Shown here: piece after piece, positions 13,247-21,918 of the stretch | Position numbering within the stretch: position 1 is the stretch's first letter | Layout: every line of letters begins with the position of its first letter | Origin: Lentisphaerota bacterium | Lineage (GTDB): Bacteria > Verrucomicrobiota > Kiritimatiellia > PWTM01 | DNA length: 32,335 nucleotides | Direction: 5' to 3' | Assembly (NCBI GenBank): GCA_016873715.1 | Contig: VGWF01000050.1 | Location: 1 to 32,335, forward strand | Made by a program: the position numbers and the translations under genes | Notes under the pieces: model-generated | Databases searched by the model: none | What the model was told of the DNA's origin: nothing | The model's input: only the letters and a program-made list of their open reading frames with translations

Positions 13247-14944
13247 ATGCCCAACTACTACACCGACAACAAGGACCTGGCCTTCATCATGGACCAGGTG
13301 ATGGACTGGAACGCGATCCTCGCGATGAAGGAGACGTTCGGCGACGCCGAGTGCCCCTACGCCGACGCGGAGGAGGCCAAGGCGACGTTCCTCGAGATGC
13401 TGCGCGATCCCGTCGGCGAGCTGGCGGCGAACCGCATCGCGCCGCGCGCCGAGGAGATCGACGACATCGGCTGCAAGTGCGAGAACGGGCAGGTCATCTT
13501 CCCCGAGGCGCTGCAGCGGAACCTGAAGGACCTCTGCGACGCGCAGCTCATGGGCATGACCATCCCGCGCCGGTTCGGCGGGCTGCAGTTCCCCGAGACG
13601 GTCTACACGGCGGCGATCGAGGTCGTGTCGCAGGCCGACGCCTCGCTGATGAACTTCTTCGGCCTCCAGGGCGGCATCGCCGAGACGATCAACGAGTTCG
13701 CCACCGAGGAGCTGAAGGAGCAGTACCTGCCGCGCATGAGCACCGGCGAGTTCACCGGCGCCATGGCGCTGACCGAGCCCGACGCCGGCAGCGACCTGGC
13801 CGCGGTGCAGACCCGCGCCAAGGGCGGCGAGGGCATCACGGCCCAGCAGGATCCCGTCACGGGGATGTGGATCATCAGCGGCGCGAAGCGCTTCATCACG
13901 AACGGCTGCGGCGACGTGATCCTCGTCCTCGCGCGCAGCGAGGACCCCGCGAAGAAGGGCGGCGGCCGCGGGCTGAGCTTCTTCCTCGTCGAGAAGGGGC
14001 CGAAGGTCAAGGTGCGCCGCATCGAGCACAAGCTCGGCATCCACGGCTCCCCGACGTGCGAGATCTACTTCGACGAGTGCCCCGCGTACCTGATCGGCAG
14101 CCGCGGCATGGGCCTGGCCCGCTACACGGCGTGGCTGATGCTCGCCGCCCGCCTCGCGATCGGCGCGCAGGCGCAGGGCATCGCGCAGGCCGCGCTGGAG
14201 GAGGCCGAGAAGTACGCGAAGGAGCGCGAGCAGTTCGGCAAGCCGATCCGGGACTTCCCGCAGGTCGCCGCGATGCTGGCCGACATGCGCATGCGCTGCG
14301 AGGCCGCGCGCGCGGTCCTCTACGCGACGAGCGAGATCGTCGACCTCCACCAGGGCGCCGAGGCGAAGGGCCTGAAGGACGAGACGCGCCGCTACGGCCG
14401 CATCGCCGAGTCGCTCACGCCCATCGCCAAGTACTACACGACCGAGGTCGCCAACCGCATCTGCTACGACTCGCTGCAGATCCACGGCGGCAACGGGTTC
14501 ATGCAGGAGTACCCGATCGAGCGCCTCTACCGCGACGTCCGCATCACGAACATCTACGAGGGCACCTCGCAGATCCAGGTCAACTGGGCCGTGTCGCGCC
14601 TCGTGCGCGGCGACGTGGACGATGTCATGGACGGCCTCGCGAAGCACGTCTTCGCCGACGCCGACCTCGCGCGGCTCCAGGGCGAGATCCTCAAGGCCTT
14701 CGAGAGCTACAAGTCGGTCGTCGCGTGGCTCAAGGACAAGGAGGTCGCCTTCCGCGAACTCGTCGGCCCGAACGTCACGGACATGTTCGTGGACATCTAC
14801 GCCGCGTTCCTGCTCCTCCGCCACGCGGAGAAGTGGGAGTACAAGCGCAAGGTCGCCGCGCGCTTCATCCGCCAGCTCGGGCCGCGCGTCGCGATGAACC
14901 GCGACCTCGCCCTCAACGCGCAGTTCGACACGCTCGCGCCGTAG
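13247..14944 (+). CDS. Acyl-CoA dehydrogenase, long (~565-residue) type
   Basis: This FAD enzyme oxidises acyl-CoA to enoyl-CoA and gives electrons to ETF. Visible family motifs include the FAD/substrate motif GAMALTEPDAGSDLAAVQTRA, WIISGAKRFITNG, EREQFGKPIRDFPQVAAMLADM, the segment QIHGGNGFMQEYPIERLYRDVRI-like, and NIYEGTSQIQ with the catalytic-base Glu of the YEGT motif. It is longer than ordinary acyl-CoA dehydrogenases (about 380 residues), with an N-terminal lead (YYTDNKDLAFIM) and a C-terminal helical extension (about residues 450-565), as in the large DmdC/FadE5-like subgroup. The substrate chain length is unknown. The start with GGAGAACTGCG-ATG is clear. It is the last gene of the ETF operon and is followed by a terminator. 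Confidence 0.94.
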   Translation: MPNYYTDNKDLAFIMDQVMDWNAILAMKETFGDAECPYADAEEAKATFLEMLRDPVGELAANRIAPRAEEIDDIGCKCENGQVIFPEALQRNLKDLCDAQLMGMTIPRRFGGLQFPETVYTAAIEVVSQADASLMNFFGLQGGIAETINEFATEELKEQYLPRMSTGEFTGAMALTEPDAGSDLAAVQTRAKGGEGITAQQDPVTGMWIISGAKRFITNGCGDVILVLARSEDPAKKGGGRGLSFFLVEKGPKVKVRRIEHKLGIHGSPTCEIYFDECPAYLIGSRGMGLARYTAWLMLAARLAIGAQAQGIAQAALEEAEKYAKEREQFGKPIRDFPQVAAMLADMRMRCEAARAVLYATSEIVDLHQGAEAKGLKDETRRYGRIAESLTPIAKYYTTEVANRICYDSLQIHGGNGFMQEYPIERLYRDVRITNIYEGTSQIQVNWAVSRLVRGDVDDVMDGLAKHVFADADLARLQGEILKAFESYKSVVAWLKDKEVAFRELVGPNVTDMFVDIYAAFLLLRHAEKWEYKRKVAARFIRQLGPRVAMNRDLALNAQFDTLAP

Positions 14945-14968
14945 GCCGCGGGTCACGGCCGCGATGAG

Positions 14969-14997
14969 CCCCGCCCCTCCGGCGGGGTTCCTCGTTT
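14969..14997. terminator. Hairpin terminator between convergent acyl-CoA dehydrogenase and coaX genes
   Basis: CCCCGCC (14969-14975) pairs with GGCGGGG (14981-14987) around CCTCC, followed by TTCCTCGTTT. The stem is short but GC-only and ends the plus-strand operon; it overlaps the coaX stop codon region at its right edge. Confidence 0.6.
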
Positions 14998-15752
14998 CAG
15001 CCGCGGGGGCCGGCGCGCAGGATGGAGACCATCCCCCGGAACGTGAGGTCGCGGTCGACGCGCGCGGAGGGGATGGCGCGGCGGACGAGCGCCGCGGCGC
15101 CGCCGGTGGCGACCAGGAGCGCCCCGCGGAGCCGGCGGTCGGACACCATCCGGCCGGCGATGCCGCGGATCATGCCCGCGTAGCCGGCATCCGCCGCCAG
15201 CCGCATCGCCTCCCCCGTGCTCCGGCCGACCGGGCCGCGCACGGGACGCATCGCCAGGCGCGGCAGCCGCGCCGTGCGGTCGGCGAGATAGTCGAGCATC
15301 ATCGCGGGTCCCGGCGCGATCGCGCCGCCGATGAAGACCCCCTCCGCCGTGACGGCGTCGATCGTCGTGGCGGTGCCCGCGTCGATCACGATCACCGCGC
15401 GGCCGCGCAGCCCGGCGACGCCGGCCAGGTTGGCCAGGCGGTCCGCGCCGAGCGTCTCCGGGCGCGGGTAGTCGAGGCGGATGCCGAGATCCAGGTCATG
15501 CCGGACCCCGACCACGGGCGCCAGGCCGGCGGCCGCGAGCGCGCGCCGCCACGCGCGCCCGGCGCGGGGGACGACCGACGCCACGACGGCGCCCGCCGCC
15601 GGGCCCGGCCGCAGCTTCGCCAGCGCGCGCCCCGCGAGGGCGGCCGTCGCCCCGCGCGTCGGCACGACGACGCGCCGCGCCACGCGCCCGCCCGCCATCA
15701 GCGCCGCCGTGGTGTTCGTGTTCCCGATGTTGACCGCGACGATCCGGTTCAT
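14997..15752 (-). CDS. coaX: Type III pantothenate kinase
   Basis: The 251-residue cytosolic enzyme phosphorylates pantothenate in the first step of coenzyme A synthesis. Visible type III motifs are the N-terminal AVNIGNTNT phosphate loop, LDYPRPETLGADRLANLAG, the central VIDAGTATTIDAV, and GGAIAPGPAMM. Length is normal. A Shine-Dalgarno-like GGAG lies upstream of ATG 15752. It follows a 59-residue gene by 16 bases on the same strand, and both appear to use a promoter between birA and that small gene. Co-localisation of birA and coaX is common in bacteria. Confidence 0.95.
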   Translation of the reverse strand: MNRIVAVNIGNTNTTAALMAGGRVARRVVVPTRGATAALAGRALAKLRPGPAAGAVVASVVPRAGRAWRRALAAAGLAPVVGVRHDLDLGIRLDYPRPETLGADRLANLAGVAGLRGRAVIVIDAGTATTIDAVTAEGVFIGGAIAPGPAMMLDYLADRTARLPRLAMRPVRGPVGRSTGEAMRLAADAGYAGMIRGIAGRMVSDRRLRGALLVATGGAAALVRRAIPSARVDRDLTFRGMVSILRAGPRG

Positions 15753-15768
15753 CGTCCGCCGCTCCACT

Positions 15769-15948
15769 TCACACCCCCCGCCGCGCGAACTCAGGAATCC
15801 GGTCCCGCTTCCACGCGTTGAGTTCCCCGTGGGAATCGAACCGGCGCGAGCGGAAGCCGGGGTGGCCGGGGAAACGGGGCGCGGGGACGACCCTGGGGCC
15901 GGCCGCCCGGATCCGGATCTTCGCCCGGGGATCGTCCGTGAACTTCAC
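15769..15948 (-). CDS. Small basic protein of unknown function (59 residues)
   Basis: A GTG-started frame encodes MKFTDDPRAKIRIRAAGPRV (initiator shown as Met), continuing PRFPGHPGFRSRRFDSHGEL and ending NAWKRDRIPEFARRGV. It is rich in Arg, Lys and Pro, with no signal peptide or membrane segment. I do not recognise a family. Support for a real gene is a good -35/-10 pair with the start codon 6 bases after the -10 box, a normal codon pattern, and a position 16 bases ahead of coaX in the same direction. A longer frame extends upstream into birA in another phase, but its composition there is that of a shadow. Confidence 0.6.
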   Translation of the reverse strand: MKFTDDPRAKIRIRAAGPRVVPAPRFPGHPGFRSRRFDSHGELNAWKRDRIPEFARRGV

Positions 15949-15954
15949 GGCGCG

Positions 15955-15982
15955 AGTATACGCCCGTCCCCGCCACCGGCAA
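15955..15982 (-). promoter_or_regulatory. Sigma70-like promoter for the small gene and coaX
   Basis: On the minus strand TTGCCG (complement of 15977-15982), a 16-base spacer and TATACT (complement of 15955-15960) form a good promoter. The GTG start at 15948 lies 6 bases after the -10 box, so the transcript would be leaderless. The promoter sits in the 50-base gap after birA. Confidence 0.6.
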
Positions 15983-15998
15983 TGCCGTCCCTCGCCGC

Positions 15999-16673
15999 TC
16001 ATCCCCTCCCGGGCACCTCCGGCGTGCCGCCGCGGGCGGTCCACTCGACCATGAGCGCGGCGCCCCACGTCTCGAGGCGGACGCGGTAGAGCGACGCCAG
16101 CGCGTCGAGCACCGCCGCCGCTGCGTCGGCGAGCGCAACGGATGCGCCCTCCATCGCGCAGGAGGTCGCGCGGCCGTCGAGGTCCGTCCCGATCCAGTCG
16201 GCCGGCCCGTGCGCGACGTTGAGGCCGATGCCGACGACGGCGAACTCGATGCGGTCGCCGCCGAGGCGCGGTTCGACCAGCACGCCGGCGATCTTCCGGG
16301 CGCCGACGTGGACGTCGTTGGGCGCCTTGATACGCGCGCCGCGCACGCCGAGGCGGTCCAGGGCCCGCGCCACGGCGAGCGCGGCCACCATGGAGAGCCA
16401 GCCGGACTCGTGCGAGGGCCAGGGCGGGCGCAGGACGACCGAGACGTAGAGCCCCTTGCCGCGATCCGATCGCCAGGTCCGTTCCATGCGCCCGCGCCCG
16501 CGGGTCTGCTCCAGCGCGAGGACGCACGTCCCCTCCGGCGCGCCGGCCATCGCAAGATCCTTGGCGCGGTCCTGCGTCGAGGGCAGCCGCGCGTGCACTT
16601 CGAGGTGTCGGCCGAAGAGGGATGCGCCGCCAAGCGCCGCCTGGAGGCTGCCGGCGGTCGGGACGTCCGTCAC
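15999..16673 (-). CDS. birA: Biotin-[acetyl-CoA-carboxylase] ligase (monofunctional BirA)
   Basis: The 224-residue enzyme activates biotin with ATP and attaches it to a lysine of biotin carboxyl carrier protein. It starts with the catalytic domain (LPSTQDRAKDLA at 30-41), with the biotinyl-AMP loop QTRGRGRMERTW (57-68), the GLYVSVVLRP strand, KAPNDVHVGARKIAGVLVE with catalytic Lys116, and VVGIGLNV. The N-terminal winged-helix repressor domain of E. coli BirA is absent, so it should not act as a DNA-binding repressor. The GTG start at 16673 overlaps the nadC stop as GTGA, indicating coupled translation. Confidence 0.92.
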   Translation of the reverse strand: MTDVPTAGSLQAALGGASLFGRHLEVHARLPSTQDRAKDLAMAGAPEGTCVLALEQTRGRGRMERTWRSDRGKGLYVSVVLRPPWPSHESGWLSMVAALAVARALDRLGVRGARIKAPNDVHVGARKIAGVLVEPRLGGDRIEFAVVGIGLNVAHGPADWIGTDLDGRATSCAMEGASVALADAAAAVLDALASLYRVRLETWGAALMVEWTARGGTPEVPGRG

Positions 16674-17509
16674 GGGAACTCCAGCGACAGGTCCGCCGCC
16701 GGGGCCGAGTGCGTGAGGGCGCCGACGGAGATCGCATCGACGCCCGTCGCCGCGACGCGGGCGACGGTGGCGAGCGTGATCCCGCCCGAGGCCTCCAGCT
16801 TCGCGCGGCCGGCGTTGATCGCCACGCAACGGCGCAGCCGGGCCGGCGTCATGTTGTCCAGCAACACCCAGTCGGGCGAGGCGGCAAGCGCGTCGCGCAG
16901 CTCGGCTTCGGTCTCGACCTCGATCTCGACGGCGAGCCGGGGGAACCGGGTGCGTGCCGCGCGGACGGCGTCCGCCAGCGACCGCCGCTGCCGGCCGGCC
17001 CAGAACGCGCGGTGGTTGTCCTTGATCAGCACGCGGTCGAAAAGGCCGAAGCGGTGGTTGGTCCCGCCGCCGCACGCCACGGCATGCTTCTCCAGCGCGC
17101 GCAGGCCCGGGGTGGTCTTGCGCGTGTCGAGGATCGCGGCGCGGTGCGGCGCGCCCCGGCGGACGAACTCGCGCGTCAGCGTCGCGATGCCGGTCATCCG
17201 CTGCATGAAGTTCAGCGCGGCGCGCTCGCCCGTCAGGATGCCCCGCGCCGGGCCGTCGAGCGCGATCAGCGTGTCGCCGGCCTTCGCCGCCGCGCCGTCG
17301 CGGACCTTCACGGTGCAGCGGATCCGCGGGTCGACCCGGCGGAAGACCTCGCACGCGACGGCCGTGCCGCAGACGACGCAGGCGTGGCGCGCGACGATCG
17401 CCGCGCGCGTCCGCGCCCCCGCGGGCACGAGCGCCAGCGTCGTCGCGTCGCCCCGGCCGACATCCTCGCGCAGGGCGGCGCGGACGATGGATGAAAGGGG
17501 GGCAGCCAT
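16670..17509 (-). CDS. nadC: Quinolinate phosphoribosyltransferase (decarboxylating)
   Basis: The 279-residue cytosolic enzyme makes nicotinate mononucleotide from quinolinate and PRPP in de novo NAD synthesis. Hallmarks include ERAALNFMQRMTGIAT, ILDTRKTTPGLRALEKHAV, CGGGTNHRFGLFDRVLIKDNH, VEIEVETEAE, VLLDNMTP, and the C-terminal LEASGGITL and GVDAISVGALTHS. Length is normal. ATG 17509 is chosen because the conserved N-terminus (LSSIVRAALREDVGRGDAT) begins there; an upstream ATG would overlap vapC. It starts 4 bases after the vapC stop, so it may be co-transcribed with the toxin-antitoxin pair, and overlaps birA by 4 bases. Confidence 0.95.
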   Translation of the reverse strand: MAAPLSSIVRAALREDVGRGDATTLALVPAGARTRAAIVARHACVVCGTAVACEVFRRVDPRIRCTVKVRDGAAAKAGDTLIALDGPARGILTGERAALNFMQRMTGIATLTREFVRRGAPHRAAILDTRKTTPGLRALEKHAVACGGGTNHRFGLFDRVLIKDNHRAFWAGRQRRSLADAVRAARTRFPRLAVEIEVETEAELRDALAASPDWVLLDNMTPARLRRCVAINAGRAKLEASGGITLATVARVAATGVDAISVGALTHSAPAADLSLEFP

Positions 17510-17513
17510 CGCG

Positions 17514-17951
17514 CTATGTCGCCTCCAGGGGATCCCACAGCCTCGCAAACCCGAAGCCCTCGAAGTCGGCCATGTTCCGCGTGGCGAAGTCCTCCACCCC
17601 GTGATGGCGAAGCGTCAGGGCCAAGCGCGCGTCGTAGATCCTGTGTCGCGCGAATCCCTTCTGCGCTGCGCGTTGCCAGAGGTCGTTCATGAGATTCCCC
17701 GGGTAGTCGAGGATCCGCCAGAAGCGGTTCCGCCGGTAGCCTTGGATCAACTCGACGGCTTCCGCCGGGGACAGCGGCCGCTCGAGAAGGGTTGGATTCC
17801 GCAGAAGACCGTAAAATTCGACGAGTGAAAGTTCGCAGAGGGAGAAGTCCCGGTCGGATGCGTGGGACGCGAGAAACCCCCGTGCCTTATCATGGAGCGG
17901 GCTGCGCGGACAGGCCGCGTGGAAGAGGATGTTGGTATCGCACGATGTCAC
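17514..17951 (-). CDS. vapC: PIN-domain toxin (VapC-like)
   Basis: The 145-residue product is a PIN-domain ribonuclease candidate. The acidic residues expected around one metal site are present: Asp5 in SCDTNILFHA, Glu45 in LSLVEFYGLL, Asp107 in RIYDARLALTL, and Asp129 in ATRNMADFEGFGF. VapC toxins cleave tRNA or rRNA and are blocked by a partner antitoxin. The GTG start at 17951 overlaps the antitoxin stop as GTGA. The local base composition looks less GC-rich than in neighbouring nadC and uvrB, which fits horizontal arrival. All metal-binding residues seem intact, so it may be active. Confidence 0.85.
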   Translation of the reverse strand: MTSCDTNILFHAACPRSPLHDKARGFLASHASDRDFSLCELSLVEFYGLLRNPTLLERPLSPAEAVELIQGYRRNRFWRILDYPGNLMNDLWQRAAQKGFARHRIYDARLALTLRHHGVEDFATRNMADFEGFGFARLWDPLEAT

Positions 17952-18220
17952 GTCCGCTTCCTCAATGACACCAGGTCGGACGGCACCTCGCCCTCGTTCG
18001 CCAGCGCGCGCCACTCCGATTCCGGAGCCAGGATGCGGCCGGGGTCGCGCATGACGGGTGGCGACCACTGGGCGGGACGGCGGCCGACCTCCGGATGCGA
18101 CCGGAGCAGATCGCCGACCGCCCTGCGGATCACCTCCGTCAGGCTGGACTCCTCCTCGCGGGCGATCTGCTTCACGCCCTCGTACATCCGCGTCGACAGT
18201 TGGATTTGGGTGCGAACCAT
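17948..18220 (-). CDS. vapB: Ribbon-helix-helix antitoxin (VapB-like)
   Basis: The 90-residue product begins MVRTQIQLSTRMYEGVKQIA, followed by REEESSLTEVIRRAVGDLL: a beta strand then two helices, typical of ribbon-helix-helix DNA-binding proteins. The C-terminal half (about 45-90) would be the toxin-binding tail. Such antitoxins neutralise the toxin and repress their own promoter. ATG 18220 is chosen over an upstream ATG at 18238 because it matches the fold start and lies 6 bases after a strong -10 box. It is translationally coupled to vapC. Confidence 0.85.
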   Translation of the reverse strand: MVRTQIQLSTRMYEGVKQIAREEESSLTEVIRRAVGDLLRSHPEVGRRPAQWSPPVMRDPGRILAPESEWRALANEGEVPSDLVSLRKRT

Positions 18221-18250
18221 ACAGCAATCATACAGCACATCGTTTTGCTG

Positions 18251-18254
<4 letters not shown>
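18221..18254 (-). promoter_or_regulatory. vapBC promoter with candidate operator repeats
   Basis: On the minus strand a perfect -35 TTGACA (complement of 18249-18254), a 16-base spacer and TATGAT (complement of 18227-18232) precede ATG 18220 by 6 bases, predicting a leaderless mRNA. ACAGCA and TGCTGT at 18232-18237 and 18246-18251 form an inverted repeat, and GCTGTATG occurs twice as a direct repeat; these are good candidates for autorepression by the antitoxin. The -35 box overlaps the uvrB stop codon. Confidence 0.75.
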
Positions 18255-20344
<2,090 letters not shown>

Positions 20345-20350
20345 GCGGAG

Positions 20351-20379
20351 AGAATAGCGGAGGAACGCCCGACGGCGAA
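20351..20379 (-). promoter_or_regulatory. Candidate uvrB promoter, leaderless
   Basis: On the minus strand TATTCT (complement of 20351-20356) lies 6 bases before the uvrB ATG. TTCGCC (complement of 20374-20379) is a weak -35 with a 17-base spacer, and it is the edge of the heptad array. There is no Shine-Dalgarno. Confidence 0.45.
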
Positions 20380-20554
20380 CACCGAACAACGAACATCGAA
20401 CACCGAACGAGGACTCAACATCCAACATCCAACACCCAACCTCCAACACCCAACACCCAACCTCCAACACCCAACACCCAACATCCAACACCCAACACCC
20501 AACATCCAACACCCAACATCTGACACCCAACATCCGACACCCAACCTCCAACTG
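20376..20554. repeat. Heptad array, CCAACAC orientation: 5 + 20 units
   Basis: Five CGAACAC-type units (20376-20410) and, after a 4-base interruption, twenty in-register units (20415-20554) of CCAACAT, CCAACAC, CCAACCT and variants. Within the second part the triplet pattern CCAACCT-CCAACAC-CCAACAC recurs, suggesting higher-order duplication of 21 bases. It lies just upstream of uvrB. Confidence 0.95.
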
Positions 20555-20624
20555 ACAGCCAAGGCCCGACGGTCAACACCCGAAACGTCCCTTCTGCCTA
20601 TCACTCATCGCCCCCCCCCTCACC

Positions 20625-20788
20625 GTTGGCTGTTGGGTTCCGGCCGTTCGATGTTGTCCGTTGTCTGCTGGCCGTCCGCAGTTGGATGTTGGATGTTGGT
20701 TGTTGGATGTTGGATGTTGTCCGGGTCTGGCCGTTCGATGTTGGATGTTCGATGTTCGGTGTTCGATGTTCGTTGTTCTCCGTTGGCT
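20625..20788. repeat. Heptad array, GTTGGAT orientation: 15 + 8 units
   Basis: Fifteen units (GTTGGCT, GTTGGGT, GTTCGAT, GTTGGAT and variants) fill 20625-20729. After a 3-base shift, eight units fill 20733-20788. It is the reverse-complement type of the array at 20376-20554, so the two face each other around a 70-base spacer (20555-20624) that contains a run of nine Cs but no gene. The last unit provides the -35 of the next promoter. Confidence 0.95.
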
Positions 20789-20811
20789 CCCGGGCTTCCT
20801 CGGGCTAGCAT
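20783..20811 (+). promoter_or_regulatory. Promoter for the tandem paralogue genes
   Basis: TTGGCT (20783-20788), a 17-base spacer, and TAGCAT (20806-20811) form a sigma70-like promoter. The -35 hexamer is the final unit of the heptad array. The predicted start near 20818 leaves a 30-base leader with GAGGTG before ATG 20848. Confidence 0.5.
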
Positions 20812-20847
20812 GCCGTGGTTCCCGGGGTTCCGGGGTGCGAGGTGACC

Positions 20848-21918
20848 ATGGCTGCCGTCGAACTGACCGTTGCCGCGTTGATGGCGATGACGACGAACCT
20901 CCAGGCCAGCGCGGCCGCGGCGGAGAAGCTGGACTTCGAGCGCGCGGCGGCCGAGGCGGCCCGCGTCATCGAGGTCACGAACGCGCCGCCGCACGTGGTC
21001 GAGGCCGCGCGCATCCTCCGCGCCCGCGCGCTGCTGCGCGGCGGGGACCGGGAGTCCGCGGTCCGGGACCTCCAGTGGGTGAGGGCCAACGCGGTTTCGG
21101 AGGGCCTGCGCCAGGAGGCCGCCGCCGAACTCCGCCGCCTCGAGGGGCCCCCGGCCGCGTCGACCCGGTCGGTGCGTACGCCGCGCCGCACCTGGTCGAT
21201 CCTGACCTCCTCGCTGGCGCGGGGCGACCATGCCGGGGCGCTCCAGTGCGTCCAGGGTCCGCTCCGCCGGCTCGCCGAGGCGCTCGGCGGCATGGCCCCC
21301 GCGGTCACGGGCGCGCCATCGCGCGCGGTGTCCGGCCTGGCCTGGGCGGCCGGGGAGTGGCGGGGCGCGAAGATGGTCGAGACGGTCGACGGCGACACCG
21401 GAACCCTGACGCTCGAGAGGAACGGGCTGCGCATGACGCTCTCGGCGCGGAACGCCGGGGATGCCTGGGTCTTCCACGACCTGGTTTCGCTGGAGTGCCT
21501 GGACGCCGAGCCGGCCGCCGCCCCGGTCCCGGGCGCGGCCGAAGCCGCGCCGAACGCGCAGGTGGCGTTCAACTTCGTCGGAGGCGACGCGATGGCCTTC
21601 CGGGCCGGCGGAGGCATCGTCGCCGTCAACGGACGGGTCATCCACCTCGGCGCGGGGTTCGACGGCAACATGCAGGTCCGGGTGGACTCCGCGACGGCGG
21701 CCGCCGCAACCACGAACGCGCCCCCGGTCGACGAGACGCGGCGCGCGGAGATCGAGGCGCTGATCCGCGATCTCGGCGCTCCCGCCGCCGATACCCGCGC
21801 CCGGGCCCGCGCGAAGCTCAAGGAACTCGGTCCCGCGGCCCACGGCATACTCAAGGAACACCGGGCCGACGCGGACGTGGAGATCGCCACCACGGTTCGG
21901 GAGCTGCTCGGCGAATGA
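20848..21918 (+). CDS. Unknown protein, helical N-terminus, C-terminal HEAT-like segment (paralogue 1)
   Basis: The 356-residue product has no signal peptide. Residues about 1-100 are Ala-rich and helical, TPR-like (LDFERAAAEAARVIEV, ARILRARALLRGGDRESAVR). A middle region (about 165-290) looks beta-rich: LTLERNGLRMTLSARN, VAFNFVGGDAMAFRAGG. The C-terminal about 55 residues (EIEALIRDLGAPAADTRARA to TTVRELLGE) resemble the short HEAT-like pattern in which a chain splits into 'lgs.d...R..A...L..lG'. The next gene shares the N- and C-terminal parts. I do not recognise a function. The start is chosen for the GAGGTG ribosome-binding site. Its stop overlaps the next ATG (ATGA). Confidence 0.75.
   Translation: MAAVELTVAALMAMTTNLQASAAAAEKLDFERAAAEAARVIEVTNAPPHVVEAARILRARALLRGGDRESAVRDLQWVRANAVSEGLRQEAAAELRRLEGPPAASTRSVRTPRRTWSILTSSLARGDHAGALQCVQGPLRRLAEALGGMAPAVTGAPSRAVSGLAWAAGEWRGAKMVETVDGDTGTLTLERNGLRMTLSARNAGDAWVFHDLVSLECLDAEPAAAPVPGAAEAAPNAQVAFNFVGGDAMAFRAGGGIVAVNGRVIHLGAGFDGNMQVRVDSATAAAATTNAPPVDETRRAEIEALIRDLGAPAADTRARARAKLKELGPAAHGILKEHRADADVEIATTVRELLGE

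Noticed and set aside
11059-13254. A 731-codon minus-strand frame opposite etfB/etfA
   Set aside because: The plus-strand etf genes are unmistakable, and the antisense product is low-complexity Arg/Asp/Gly.
20345-20551. N-terminal extension of UvrB by 69 residues (GCWVLDVGCWVLE repeats)
   Set aside because: The extension is only the heptad array read in frame. Known UvrB proteins begin at the MAESSPFLLRADY position, and a -10 box lies just before that ATG.
20376-20788. Possible CRISPR array
   Set aside because: Units are 7 bases without unique spacers of regular length, and no cas gene is present.
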